Shown in pieces: positions 8,193 through 17,587 of a stretch of 64,000 bases of DNA. The position numbers and the translations under genes were made by a program. Source of the DNA: JAFNAG01 sp963721405 (GTDB lineage: Bacteria > Acidobacteriota > UBA6911); the NCBI GenBank assembly GCA_963721405.1, contig CAVRJA010000006.1, positions 186,001 to 250,000 of the forward strand. Reading direction: 5' to 3'. Under the pieces are notes generated by a model that had not been told where the DNA came from, searched no databases, and saw nothing but the letters and a program-made list of their open reading frames with translations. Position 1 is the stretch's first letter. Each line of letters opens with the position of its first letter.

Positions 8193-9200
8193 ATGAAACT
8201 CTTGTCAAGATTGTTCGAAAAAGCACCAAGCGTCCAGGACGTTCGGCTGCAGCTCAAGCAGATCGAGCGGGATCAAAGGAAAAAGCGCCGTGAACTCGAG
8301 GCCCTGGCCCAGTCAAAGCAGGCGAAAGTAGAAGCGGCAGTTACGGCCAAGAAGGCCGGCCGCCAGGAGCTGATTCAGGACATCTTCCGGGATATGCGGC
8401 AGGCCGAGATTGATCACGGGTACCTGAGCAATGACCTGCGCCGTCTCTCTCTCGCCAGGACAGCGCTCACCGCGTTTTTGCGCAAAGCGGAAATACTGGA
8501 AAAAAGCAACGACCGCAAGAGCCTGCAGAATCTGGTGCGCCGCTATTCGAGCAGCTCACTCCAGAAAACCATCGACCTTGCGGAAGTCGACGATGAGACC
8601 TTCGGCAACATGCTGGAGGAGATTCTGGGGGAGGAAGAAATCTCCGTTGCCGGGGACAAAGTGCATGAGGACGCCGGATTTGCGGAATTCGACCGTGCCA
8701 TCGAGCAGATGGCAAAGGCGGAGGACATCGGCGTTCCTGCGCAATCCCGCCAGGCAGCGGCAACGCGCACGAAGGCCCAACGTGGTTCCGGCCCGAAGAT
8801 CCTTTCCGAGGAAAATGACGAAATCGAAAAGGAAATCAGGGAAATGGAAAAGATGCTCGAGGAGATGAATAAGGAACTTGAACAACTTGACCGCGATCTG
8901 GCGGAACTTCGAGCCCTTGCTGAGAGTTTGAAGAATCAGGAGGACCAAAAGGACGAGGAATTGCAGGCTCAACAGGCTGAACTCGACCAGCTGATTGCCG
9001 AAGGCGAAGGACACAAGGCGCTGGGCGAAGCCCTGCGGGCCCAAATCTCCTTAGGCCTTACGTTGATCAAAGATCTCAGGGACATGCTAAAGGATACCGA
9101 GCAGAAGGTGAACGTCCTGGAAAACAAGAGAACCGAAAAAGAGCAAAGCGTGCGTGCTAAAGAGCAGGAAATCGCCATGCTGCGTTCTCACCTTGCCTGA
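8193..9200 (+). CDS. Coiled-coil protein A of a three-member paralogous family (unrecognised)
   Basis: I do not recognise this family. The 335-residue protein is soluble and almost entirely helical, with no signal peptide. Its N-terminal half shares a core with the proteins at 11445 and 12398: M-x-x-L-x-x-LF-x-K, RRELEAL, AKKAG, IFRDMRQ-x-EID, DLRRLSLAR, AFLRK-x-E-x-LEK, LQNLVRRY and an acidic end VDDETFGNMLEEILGEEE near residue 140. The C-terminal half (about 210-335) is a long coiled coil rich in Glu/Lys heptads that is absent from the third member. The ATG is preceded by AAAGGAG. It converges with the kinase gene, 10 bases apart. Confidence 0.85.
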   Translation: MKLLSRLFEKAPSVQDVRLQLKQIERDQRKKRRELEALAQSKQAKVEAAVTAKKAGRQELIQDIFRDMRQAEIDHGYLSNDLRRLSLARTALTAFLRKAEILEKSNDRKSLQNLVRRYSSSSLQKTIDLAEVDDETFGNMLEEILGEEEISVAGDKVHEDAGFAEFDRAIEQMAKAEDIGVPAQSRQAAATRTKAQRGSGPKILSEENDEIEKEIREMEKMLEEMNKELEQLDRDLAELRALAESLKNQEDQKDEELQAQQAELDQLIAEGEGHKALGEALRAQISLGLTLIKDLRDMLKDTEQKVNVLENKRTEKEQSVRAKEQEIAMLRSHLA

Positions 9201-9210
9201 AACCAGCGCC

Positions 9211-10956
9211 CTATTCGCCGGTTTTCCTGGTATTTGTCGGCCCGCCGGATTCCGTTTCGGTTCCCCAGCGGGCGTAGGCGGCGCCGAACAGGGCGCCGGT
9301 GAGCGCGGTGCCGAAAACGGCTCCGAAGAGCAGCGCGGGCTCCTCCTGCCTGGCAAAAAGCTCATACCCCAGAAGGAACAGTCCGCCGACCAGAGGAGGC
9401 AGGACGGCCCACGCAACTCCGGCGGCGATCACCCAGCGGATTCCCCTTCGCATGTAGGCGGCTCCGATCAGGCCGGCGAGCAGCAGGCCGCACGCCAGCG
9501 TCACTATCAGCGTTTCCTCATCCCGGCCGGTTGAAACCTGCCCCATGCACAACACTCCGGCAACTGCGAATCCGAGCGCCAGGCCGATCCCGCCTTTCCG
9601 CCCCATCTTCAATGCGACGGCTCCGATGAGTCCCCAGCATACGAAAGTGGGAATGGCAAGCAGCATCAGGAAGTCAGAGCCCACTTCTCCCCACAGGTAC
9701 AGGTTTACGGGGAAGCATGCGACGATGCTGCCCAAGCCGAACCCAAGGGCGCCCCTGATCGCCGACGCCAGCCACCTGCTGCTCTTCGGGCGCTCCGGGA
9801 GGCTACTTCTTTCGTCACCGGGAAACGGAGGTGCGCCATATGCGATTTCAGGCGGCACCGCAGCGGAGGGCGCTGGCGGCCGGTCACTCTCCCGGACGGG
9901 CGGCACTCCACTCGAAGGATCCTGCAACGGCCGCCTTTCTTCCGGGGCGGGCACAACGGGCTCAGGAGGCGAAATTCCGACGGCGTGCGCCACTGCCGCG
10001 CGCTTTCCTTCGAGCCGTTCCCGCAGTTCCCGGATGCAGGCCAGCCGTGCTTCCGGCGCCTTATCCAGGCACCGCATGACAATTTCGTTCATTCCTGCCG
10101 ATACGCCGGCGAGCGGCGCCGGCGCTTTCCAGCGTATTTGCGCCTGGATGTCCCCGGAATGAAAGGGAACCTCTCCCGAGAGCAGTTCGTACAGGATCGT
10201 ACCCATGGAGTACAGGTCGCTCAACTCCGAACTCTCCCCCATGAGCTGCTCTGGAGACATATAAATCAGGGTTCCGGAGTCCAGCTGCGAGGTGAGACGC
10301 GACATCGAATCCCTGCACACGCGCGCTATGCCGAAGTCCGCGATCTTGATGGAGCCGTCCTTGCCGCACAGGACGTTGCCGGGTTTCAGGTCGCGGTGGA
10401 TGATCCGCTTTTCATGGGCGTGCTCCAGCCCGCTGCAGATGGCGATCGCAATCCGGCGCGCCTCATCTTCCTGAAGGCAGCCTTCCCGCGCCGCCCGGTG
10501 GGCGAGGGTTTCGCCCTCGACATACTCCATGGCCAGGAACTTGACGAATTCGGCCTCTTGATATGTGTGTACCCGCACGATGTTGGGGTGGGACAGCTGC
10601 ATTGCCAGCTTCGCTTCCTTTTTCAGTCGCTGGACGGCGCCGGGGTCGCGGCTCAGCAAGTCACGCAAGACCTTAATCGCCACGTGCGTTCCCAGGATCT
10701 GATCTTCGGCAAGATACACCCTCCCCATGCCGCCCATCCCGAGTTCCCTGCGGATAAGGTATCGATCGATGAGCACGGTGTCGGATTGCAGGCCCAGTTC
10801 GGTCGCCGCCGAAAATTCACTTGCGGCGCCGGATGCCGGAGTCTCGACAGTCCGGACTCCGCAGTGGGATGAGGGGACGCTGCTGAGCCCCCGGCCGCAG
10901 ACGGAGCAGAATCGTCCGTCATCCGGATTCTGGGCCCCGCAGTAGCTGCAGAACAT
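9211..10956 (-). CDS. Zinc-ribbon Ser/Thr protein kinase with C-terminal membrane segments
   Basis: Eukaryotic-like (Hanks-type) kinase, 581 residues. A zinc ribbon (C3, C6, C17, C20) comes first; the kinase domain spans about residues 66-330 with GMGGMG loop (73-78), K95 in VAIK, HRDLKPGN (187-194), DFG (207-209) and MSPEQ. All catalytic residues are present, so it should be active. A Pro-rich linker follows, then several hydrophobic segments, so the kinase domain is probably cytoplasmic and membrane-tethered. The start at 10956 is chosen because the ribbon begins at once. It lies antisense between coiled-coil genes A and B, a position that makes these proteins candidate substrates; that is inference. 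Confidence 0.92.
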   Translation of the reverse strand: MFCSYCGAQNPDDGRFCSVCGRGLSSVPSSHCGVRTVETPASGAASEFSAATELGLQSDTVLIDRYLIRRELGMGGMGRVYLAEDQILGTHVAIKVLRDLLSRDPGAVQRLKKEAKLAMQLSHPNIVRVHTYQEAEFVKFLAMEYVEGETLAHRAAREGCLQEDEARRIAIAICSGLEHAHEKRIIHRDLKPGNVLCGKDGSIKIADFGIARVCRDSMSRLTSQLDSGTLIYMSPEQLMGESSELSDLYSMGTILYELLSGEVPFHSGDIQAQIRWKAPAPLAGVSAGMNEIVMRCLDKAPEARLACIRELRERLEGKRAAVAHAVGISPPEPVVPAPEERRPLQDPSSGVPPVRESDRPPAPSAAVPPEIAYGAPPFPGDERSSLPERPKSSRWLASAIRGALGFGLGSIVACFPVNLYLWGEVGSDFLMLLAIPTFVCWGLIGAVALKMGRKGGIGLALGFAVAGVLCMGQVSTGRDEETLIVTLACGLLLAGLIGAAYMRRGIRWVIAAGVAWAVLPPLVGGLFLLGYELFARQEEPALLFGAVFGTALTGALFGAAYARWGTETESGGPTNTRKTGE

Positions 10957-11444
10957 GCGTCGTTTGTATCGCGCCGGCAGCGGCGGGGCAAGCAAATTAT
11001 GCCGGTGCCCGGGCCGCCCCTCGCGTGTCGGTGGGCGCCTGTGAAAAATCAGAAAGACGCGGCGAGGGCGCGAAAGCGCTGGAATCCGCAAAGCCCCCTC
11101 GTTTTCCACAACCCGGCAACGTTCTCATGACGCCGCCGGCAAAGGCCAACAACTTTGTGGAGCGCAAAAAACACGAGACGGACTTTGTGTTTTTCGCAGT
11201 CTCTTCAAGGACCATGCTTCATTGTGGCGGTTGAACTGCCATTCGGGTTACAATGACGCTATATTGCACAAGCAAGCAGGTGGCAGGAATTCACTTGATG
11301 GAACATCGAAGGGGAGCTGCCGCTGTGATCTGAACCTGCGTCCAATCCAGAGATGAAGCCGTCGCAGAGGACTCCTGAAGTCGCCGCCGCGATGAAACAT
11401 GAAGCGGCAGAGATGTACACTCGGCTGAACAAGGAGCGCAAGTC
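10957..11444. other. Gene-free stretch between the divergent kinase and coiled-coil B genes
   Basis: About 490 bases between two divergently transcribed genes, so promoters for both should lie here. I found no convincing coding sequence, no strong inverted repeat and no clear -35/-10 pair. Confidence 0.5.
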
Positions 11445-12323
11445 ATGAATCCTCTATCGAAGTTGTTCAGCAAGATCCCTTCGGCTCCAGACATCGAGCA
11501 ACGCCTCAAAGAACTGGACCTTGACCGCAGGAAAAAGCAGCGCGACGTCGCCATGCTCGAGCTGAAGAAACAGGAAAGGGTCAAGCGCGCGGTCGAAGCC
11601 AAGAAGGCAGGCGGCGAGTCTCTGATCAGGGATCTGTTCCGGGAGATTTCACAGATTGAAATCGACATCGGAAACTCGAACGAAGATCTCCGCCGGCTTT
11701 CGCTGTCGAAGATCGCGCTGACCTCCTTCCAGCGAAAGATGCAGCTACTGGAACAAAAAAGGGACCACAAAGGGCTGCAAAAGCTGATCGAGCGCTTCCG
11801 GGACAGCTCGCTTCAGGGCGCCATCGATAGAGCCTCCGTCGATGACGACAAGTTTAACCGGATGTTGCATGACATCCTGGGAGAAGAAGAAGATGAGGCC
11901 GCCGGCTTGAGAAAGCACGCCGAAGACCCGCATTACGCCGAATTCGAGAAAACCATCGCCGCCATGGCCGACGCCGAAGACGTCACGCCAATCCGTCCCC
12001 TCTCCGGCGGCCTGCATGTGCTCGACAACTCGGAACTCCAGCAGGAATTGGCCATGATTGTAGGCAAGATCGCCGATCTGCAGTCTCGGATTGACGACCT
12101 CTTCCGCAGGATCGAGACTTCGCAGAGGGAAGCCTCTGCCATGCATCGTGCCGCGCAGGACCTGATGGCTAATCCCGATACCTATCAACAAGGCCTCGAA
12201 ATGGAAGCCCGGGCCAGCGCGATGGATAATGTGGAAGAGTTCACCCGGGAGATCAATTCCCTGACAGAGATGATCAAGCAGTTGGAGGATCAAAAGCAGG
12301 CCATCATTCGAAACCTCTCCTAG
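11445..12323 (+). CDS. Coiled-coil protein B of the same paralogous family
   Basis: Paralogue of the protein at 8193, 292 residues. Shared core motifs include M-N-P-L-S-K-LF-S-K-I-P, DRRKKQRDV, AKKAGG, LFREISQIEID, DLRRLSLSKIALT, LQKLIERF and VDDDKFNRMLHDILGEEE (end near residue 150). After a variable linker, residues about 200-290 form a coiled coil. No membrane segment or signal peptide. ATG 11445 follows AAGGAGCGCAAGTC, a good ribosome site. Function unknown; arrangement with protein C 74 bases downstream suggests an operon. The core ending in a conserved acidic VDD..F..ML..ILGEEE helix is reminiscent of ESCRT-III/PspA layouts, which is a structural guess only. Confidence 0.85.
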   Translation: MNPLSKLFSKIPSAPDIEQRLKELDLDRRKKQRDVAMLELKKQERVKRAVEAKKAGGESLIRDLFREISQIEIDIGNSNEDLRRLSLSKIALTSFQRKMQLLEQKRDHKGLQKLIERFRDSSLQGAIDRASVDDDKFNRMLHDILGEEEDEAAGLRKHAEDPHYAEFEKTIAAMADAEDVTPIRPLSGGLHVLDNSELQQELAMIVGKIADLQSRIDDLFRRIETSQREASAMHRAAQDLMANPDTYQQGLEMEARASAMDNVEEFTREINSLTEMIKQLEDQKQAIIRNLS

Positions 12324-12397
12324 CGATTCGCCACGAGGTGCAGAGATCACAGCTCTGTTTTCCTGTGATTAGCCAGCCAAACCAACGGAGCCCGAAA

Positions 12398-13189
12398 ATG
12401 AAAAATCTCAACCAGCTGTTCAGCAAAACTCCCGGCTCGAAGGACATACGCATCCAGCTCAAGGAAGTCGAACGGGAACAGATGAAAAGGCGTCGCGACC
12501 TGGAAAATCTGGAGCTTACAAAAAAGGAAAAGGTCAAACAGGCGGTAGCGGCAAAGAGCGCCGGGAAGCAGGAAATCGTTAGGGAAATATTCCGGGAGAT
12601 GCGCCAGCTCGAAATCGACAACGCGTTTATCAATACCGATCTCCGGCGCCTCTCGCTGTCGAAAACGGCGCTGAGCGCATTCCTGCGAAAGTCGGAAATG
12701 CTGGAGAAAAACCGCGACCGCCGGAGCACGCAGAACCTGATTACGCGCTTCAAGAACAGCAACCTCCAGAAGGCGATCGATACCGCCGACGTCGATGACG
12801 ATACGTTCAATGACATCCTGAACGAGATTCTCGGCGAGGAAGAATCAGGCGTCACTGAGAAGAAAGCGAGCGAGGATGCCGGTTTTGCCGAGTTTGACAG
12901 GGCCATTGCCGTAATGGCAAAGGCGGAGAACGGCGAGCCGCTCTCCCAGAAGGCGCGAAATCTGAATATAAGAGACCTTGATGACGACGCCAGAAAATAT
13001 GCTGACGATGCCGCCGCCAAAGTCGACGAGCCCAGGTACCCCACAACGCTTCCCGACCTTTCCAAGCAGAAATCGATCCGGCAGGAACCGATGACGTCGG
13101 TGTTCGACGGTGAGGGAGCCTCCGCAGTCGATAATTGCTCCGAGTATTGCGTCGGCGGTACGGCGACGACCGAAAAAGTGCGTGGTTAG
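12398..13189 (+). CDS. Coiled-coil protein C of the same family, with a Cys-containing tail
   Basis: Third paralogue, 263 residues; its core (AKSAGKQEIV, IFREMRQLEID, DLRRLSLSKTALSAFLRK, TQNLITRF, VDDDTFNDILNEILGEEE) is closer to protein A than to B. It lacks the C-terminal coiled coil of A and B and instead ends in a short disordered region and a tail with two cysteines (DNCSEYCVGG). An in-frame ATG at 13091 with GGAA upstream could start a separate 32-residue peptide covering this tail. The radical SAM gene begins 18 bases after its stop, so the two are probably co-transcribed. ATG 12398 follows CGGAGCC. Confidence 0.82.
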   Translation: MKNLNQLFSKTPGSKDIRIQLKEVEREQMKRRRDLENLELTKKEKVKQAVAAKSAGKQEIVREIFREMRQLEIDNAFINTDLRRLSLSKTALSAFLRKSEMLEKNRDRRSTQNLITRFKNSNLQKAIDTADVDDDTFNDILNEILGEEESGVTEKKASEDAGFAEFDRAIAVMAKAENGEPLSQKARNLNIRDLDDDARKYADDAAAKVDEPRYPTTLPDLSKQKSIRQEPMTSVFDGEGASAVDNCSEYCVGGTATTEKVRG

Positions 13190-13207
13190 ATTGGATGGGA
13201 GATTCCC

Positions 13208-14614
13208 TTGTGGGTTAAATCATTTCAGGCGGGAGGGGATTTCTACCTGTACTCGGCTTACCGCAACACAATCCACTGCGTTCCTCGGCAAATTTTTGCC
13301 GTATTCGAAAAAGAGAATGGCGGCCACGAACAAAGGCAACTGGCCATCGATCTCGGGCTGATGCCTGATGCGGCCTTGGATCTCGACATTTTCCCTGCCT
13401 CGATGATCCGGGAAGGTCTAGAGAGGCTCCGCCGGGAAGGGCCGGCCCGGCTGGTGTTGAGCGTCACCGAAGGCTGCAATTTCCGGTGCCGCTATTGCGT
13501 TTTCTCGGGAGCCTATCGGTACGCGCGCAGGCATGGGAGCCGCAACATGCCGCTCGAGACCGCGTTCCGGGCCGTGCGCTGGTATTTCGGTTTTGCAGCG
13601 CCTGTTTATCGAATTGCGTTTTACGGCGGGGAGCCGTTGCTGGAACTCGACCTTATCCGAAAGACGGTAGACATGGCCTGCAGGGAGGTTTCGGGTGGCG
13701 CACGGCTCAGTCTTTCATTGACCACCAACGGCTCCCTTTTAGACGATGCTGCCATCGAATTCCTGGCCGCCCATTCCTTCCACCTCTTCATCAGCCTCGA
13801 TGGGCCAGCGCGGATTCACGACCGGTACCGGCGCTCAGAGGCAGGGCGTCCTTCCTTTGCGAGGATCTGGGAACGTATCCAAAGAATCCGGCAGCTTGTC
13901 CCGGAATTTTTCGAAGCGAGGGTGAACTTCTGCATGACGCTGGCTCCTCCCGATCCGGTCCCTGAAATCATGGAATTCGTGGAAGAGAATCGGGAGATTT
14001 TTGCGAACAAGATACCGGTACTTGCCGGGCTCGAAGACGCGTCGCCAGCGCTTTATGAGTCTCTGGGCGTCGCGGAAGGCGAATCGGCTCCGGACCTGGA
14101 CCCGCTCCGCGAACGCTACCTCGGGCAGCTCGCATCCGGCGGCCCGCCTGACGGCATCATTCGCGCTGCGAATGATTCGGCGATGGCGAAACTCGCCCGC
14201 CGGAGCATGACAGCAGCCCCGGACGCAAAAATCTCCGCGGGGCAGTGTGTGCCCGGAAGGCGTTGCCATGTGACGCCGGATGGGAAGCTGCACCCGTGCG
14301 AGCGGGCCAATCACCAGGTGTCCATCGGCGACGTCGCAACCGGCTTTGACTATCCGGGGATCGAGTCACTCCTGAGGCGCTTCGGCGCCATCGCTGAGAG
14401 CCATTGTGGAGACTGCTGGGCGGTACGGCTCTGCTCGCGATGCATCATCGATGTTGCCGGCGGCTCGAGTCTGTCATCCGAACGCCTGTCCGGCACATGC
14501 GCGCACCGGAAAAGGGATCTCGAAAAAGACCTGATGCTCTACTGCCGCGCACGTTCAAAGAACAGCGCGTGCTTTAGATACCTGACTGAAACCCGGGATG
14601 GGATGGAGGGATAA
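13208..14614 (+). CDS. Radical SAM/SPASM domain protein (peptide-maturase type)
   Basis: 468 residues. The radical SAM [4Fe-4S] motif is CNFRCRYC (C90, C94, C97) and GGEPLLE follows. The C-terminal SPASM-type cysteines are in CVPGRRCHVTPDGKLHPCE and HCGDCWAVRLCSRC. The N-terminal segment (DFYLYSAYRNTIHCV) resembles the leader-recognition region of RiPP maturases. Such enzymes make thioether or C-C crosslinks in peptides or act as anaerobic sulfatase-maturase-like enzymes. The likely start is TTG 13208, with GGGAGA 8-13 bases upstream. Neighbours do not include an obvious classical precursor, but the Cys-containing tail just upstream is a candidate substrate. Confidence 0.9.
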   Translation: MWVKSFQAGGDFYLYSAYRNTIHCVPRQIFAVFEKENGGHEQRQLAIDLGLMPDAALDLDIFPASMIREGLERLRREGPARLVLSVTEGCNFRCRYCVFSGAYRYARRHGSRNMPLETAFRAVRWYFGFAAPVYRIAFYGGEPLLELDLIRKTVDMACREVSGGARLSLSLTTNGSLLDDAAIEFLAAHSFHLFISLDGPARIHDRYRRSEAGRPSFARIWERIQRIRQLVPEFFEARVNFCMTLAPPDPVPEIMEFVEENREIFANKIPVLAGLEDASPALYESLGVAEGESAPDLDPLRERYLGQLASGGPPDGIIRAANDSAMAKLARRSMTAAPDAKISAGQCVPGRRCHVTPDGKLHPCERANHQVSIGDVATGFDYPGIESLLRRFGAIAESHCGDCWAVRLCSRCIIDVAGGSSLSSERLSGTCAHRKRDLEKDLMLYCRARSKNSACFRYLTETRDGMEG

Positions 14615-14935
14615 GTGGATGACCAGACACTCGCCGATCTGCGCCAGTTGCTCATGGGCCAGCGCTTGATGTCGTTGGCCGTTCTCGCTGAAGGGGAGCC
14701 GGCCATCGGCCTGCTGCCCTTCGCGCTTTCAGCCGAACGCCTTCACCGTCCAGGGTCGCCCGGATTCTCAATCCACGGCAGCCTCCTGGTGGGTGACCTT
14801 CTGCCAAACAGATTTTCAGAGGGGATGAACGATGGATTGAAATTATGCCGGGTCTCACCGCCGCCCGCTATTGAATTTTGCATACGGACGCCCTGGATGC
14901 GCTTCATCAGCGAGGCGGGCCGATCCCCAGTCTAA
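14615..14935 (+). pseudogene. PPOX/HugZ-like fragment, probably broken
   Basis: The first 35 residues (ADLRQLLMGQRLMSLAVLAE, then GEPAIGLLPFALS) look like the start of a pyridoxamine 5'-phosphate oxidase-fold protein, where the pattern LRSQRVAALATLDDGEP is typical. After that the sequence no longer resembles the fold and the frame ends at 106 residues, well short of a complete domain (about 140 or more). It begins directly at the stop of the radical SAM gene (GTG 14615). An internal deletion or frameshift after about residue 40 is the simplest reading; an unrelated small protein is possible. Confidence 0.4.
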
Positions 14936-15026
14936 TCCGCTTGAAATCCACCCCCCTGTTTTCTATAGTGGGTATCGGAAATCTCCCTGTTTGGCAAAGA
15001 TGCTCCTGCTCAGCCCGGAGGATCGC

Positions 15027-15659
15027 ATGCCTTACCACACCGTCGTTCAAGGTGAATACATCGAAAAGATCGCTAAACTGCACAAGCTCACTCCTGCTGT
15101 GCTTTGGGACCATCCGCAGAATGCAGAACTCAAGCGCCGGCGCGGAAACTCGAACATCCTGTATCCGGGCGACGAAGTGTTCATTCCCGAGACCGAGCTG
15201 AAAGAAATCCCCTGCGCCACGGATAAGCGCCACACGTTCTGCTGCCAGTCCCGCAAGGTTGAAATCAAACTGAGATTTCGGAAGCGGGGCGCTCCCAAAG
15301 CAGACGAACGCTACGTGTTGACCGTTGGGAATTTCACCGCGCGGGGGACGCTCGACAGCGATGGGTGCCTGCGCGTGAAAGTGCCGATCGGGGAGGAGCG
15401 GGGAACCCTCCTGCTCGGCCGTCCCGGGCACGAACAAAAATACACGCTCCAGATCGGTCACATGGATCCACTGGACGAAGTCCAGGGGATCAGGAAGCGG
15501 CTCAAGAATATGGGGTATTACTCCGGGCCCGCGGGTGAGTCGAACGACGCCGCTACCCGGTCCGCGCTGGCCAGGTTTCAGGGGGTCAATGGGCTGCAGG
15601 TCACCGGAGAGATCGACGATGCCACCAGAGAGAGGCTGAGGGGTTCGTATGAATGGTAG
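15027..15659 (+). CDS. LysM and peptidoglycan-binding domain protein
   Basis: 210 residues. A LysM-like module opens the protein (HTVVQGEYIEKIAKLHKL, ending NILYPGDEVFIPE, residues about 4-55). The middle holds a basic segment, and a PG_binding_1 domain closes it (IRKRLKNMGYYSGPAGE ... ALARFQGVNGLQVTGEID, residues about 150-205). There is no signal peptide. This compact LysM-plus-PGB form is often seen beside PAAR/VgrG-type genes in type VI or contractile-injection loci (family knowledge), and a PAAR protein is encoded at 24509. The ATG follows CGGAGGATCGC. It is 12 bases upstream of the 629-aa gene, so they form an operon. Confidence 0.85.
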   Translation: MPYHTVVQGEYIEKIAKLHKLTPAVLWDHPQNAELKRRRGNSNILYPGDEVFIPETELKEIPCATDKRHTFCCQSRKVEIKLRFRKRGAPKADERYVLTVGNFTARGTLDSDGCLRVKVPIGEERGTLLLGRPGHEQKYTLQIGHMDPLDEVQGIRKRLKNMGYYSGPAGESNDAATRSALARFQGVNGLQVTGEIDDATRERLRGSYEW

Positions 15660-15671
15660 GAGAGGGAAGTC

Positions 15672-17561
15672 ATGAGCGGTGAGGATGCCGAGCAGGAAAA
15701 TGCGCCGGATCGCGTCGCGCGTGCCGGGGATTCCGAGCTCTTGAATTGGATTGTTCCGGCCCGCAGGGCTGTGGTCAAAGGCAACCTGGAATATTCCCGC
15801 GCTGTCGAAGCGTGGATCAACCGCTTGAGGACCTACTCCTCTGCCATCCGGCGGTGGTATTTCACAAGCGACGAGGAGCCGGCCGACGGAAGCGCGGATT
15901 GTATGGATGCGCTCTTCGAGTCCGGAAGGCAATTCGGGAATGCGTTCCGGACCGTCGCCGCGATCGCCTGCGTCCAGATCTGGAAAGACCGCTTCTTCGC
16001 GAGCGCACAGGATGGACAGACGGTGCCCGTGACTCCCAATTCAGGCGACACGGTGGACGAGGGCCATGAATATCCGGTGAGATTGTGGAAGGGGCCGCTG
16101 CGGGTGCTGCGCGATGTGGCGCGGAGCTCCGCAGGAGCATCGGCTCCTCCGGAGACATGCCGGGTGGAACTGAACGACTCGAAGGAGGTCGTGAATGCCG
16201 ATGCCGTCTTCCTCATGGGCGATGTCATCGAGTTCCCCTTGCACAAATACCTGAGCCTCTGCGGCCTCGAGCGATTTGACAATGTGGAATTCAACCCCCG
16301 TGGTCATTTTCTGCTGGGCACGTCACTGAAGCTTGGGGATGAGTCGCCACCGGGCTCCGCGATCCTGCATGACAACCTGCTTGCAATGCGGCTGCAGCTT
16401 GCAGTGAATCTCGGCGTCGGGGCCTTTTACAGCCTGCAATCGACTTTCGACGGAACCACCGCCCAGGACACGCACGCAGCCGGGAGTGGCGATGCAAGGG
16501 TCCACTCCAGGGGCTTGTTATACGGCGCCGTTCTGCTGGGGCCGTCGCAAGTGCGGGGCAACCTCTACTGGCGGGTGTTCACACAAGGATGGGGCTTTGG
16601 CGTAGGATCGGCGGCGCCGGAAAACATGCCGATGGGGACGAGTCTCAGCATCCTGGCCGACGGTACACCGCTTACCCCCGCATGGGATTGCAGCCCTTCC
16701 GCGCTGTTCCTGTCGTTTCTGCTCGTCGACGAGTATGCGTCGGGCCATGAGTCGGTCAACAACGAGATGACCGCCCGCAACCTGGCCGACAGCCCGTTGA
16801 GGAGATACTACAGCCAGGCGGCGATTTCTAACGTGGCGGAGAGCCTGCGTGCCGGAGCCGAAGGAGACAGTTGGTCCGGTCCAAGAGACTTCACCAGCGT
16901 CCTCGCGGATCTCAATTCCATCAATGTAGGCGCCGTGGGACGCGGTCACGAATGGTTAATTTTGAAACTATATCCGCCTGACAAGCTGATGGCGGAACAG
17001 GATTTGCCCACGATCGGATATTTCTCGGCCTACCATCCGTTGAGCGGGGCGGACTATTTCACAGACCCGAATTTCAGGGAGTCCGGCATGCTCTTTTACT
17101 TCGAGGCGACCGGCCGGTTGAGCCGGTCGCCGCTGCCGCAACGCTTCGAGGTCAAGCCGTTCAAATGGAAGGCGGTTCCGGACAACAACCTCAACGTCTG
17201 GTACCGACGCGTCGGGAATCAGCACAACCTCAAGATCACCGACAGCACAGCGGAACCGGGGGTAACTGTCGGCGGTTTTTATACCATGCCGCGGGCTCAA
17301 CTCGCGGGGCAATACTCCAGCCCCCGTGCCTTCAAACCGGTGGTGATCCTTCATCCGCAGAAGCGAGGAACGGAGTACACCGCAACCGCTCTGCCAGTGG
17401 GTAACTACGAGACGATCTGTGCGGAACGGGCCGTGCCGTTTCCCACGATTGCGGAAGCCACGGGTCAATTCCCGAGCAAAGCCGAAGTAGCCGCACTCGA
17501 CCGGCCCGCCGCCGCAACCACTCCCGCTCCAGCCGCCAGCGCCGCTGCCGCAGGCACATAA
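15672..17561 (+). CDS. 629-aa protein of unknown function
   Basis: I do not recognise this protein. It has no signal peptide or membrane segment, a mixed alpha/beta composition, and an Ala/Pro/Thr-rich C-terminal tail (about residues 600-629). A central segment (HSRGLLYGAVLLGPSQVRGN) and LSFLLVDEYASGHE are hydrophobic but not membrane-like. AGGAGAGGGAAGTC precedes ATG 15672 and the gap to the LysM gene is 12 bases, so the two products probably act together. A structural or effector role in a cell-wall-associated or injection-type machine is conceivable from context only. Confidence 0.8.
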   Translation: MSGEDAEQENAPDRVARAGDSELLNWIVPARRAVVKGNLEYSRAVEAWINRLRTYSSAIRRWYFTSDEEPADGSADCMDALFESGRQFGNAFRTVAAIACVQIWKDRFFASAQDGQTVPVTPNSGDTVDEGHEYPVRLWKGPLRVLRDVARSSAGASAPPETCRVELNDSKEVVNADAVFLMGDVIEFPLHKYLSLCGLERFDNVEFNPRGHFLLGTSLKLGDESPPGSAILHDNLLAMRLQLAVNLGVGAFYSLQSTFDGTTAQDTHAAGSGDARVHSRGLLYGAVLLGPSQVRGNLYWRVFTQGWGFGVGSAAPENMPMGTSLSILADGTPLTPAWDCSPSALFLSFLLVDEYASGHESVNNEMTARNLADSPLRRYYSQAAISNVAESLRAGAEGDSWSGPRDFTSVLADLNSINVGAVGRGHEWLILKLYPPDKLMAEQDLPTIGYFSAYHPLSGADYFTDPNFRESGMLFYFEATGRLSRSPLPQRFEVKPFKWKAVPDNNLNVWYRRVGNQHNLKITDSTAEPGVTVGGFYTMPRAQLAGQYSSPRAFKPVVILHPQKRGTEYTATALPVGNYETICAERAVPFPTIAEATGQFPSKAEVAALDRPAAATTPAPAASAAAAGT

Positions 17562-17587
17562 GGGCCGGGTCCAGGCAAGACGAGTCT

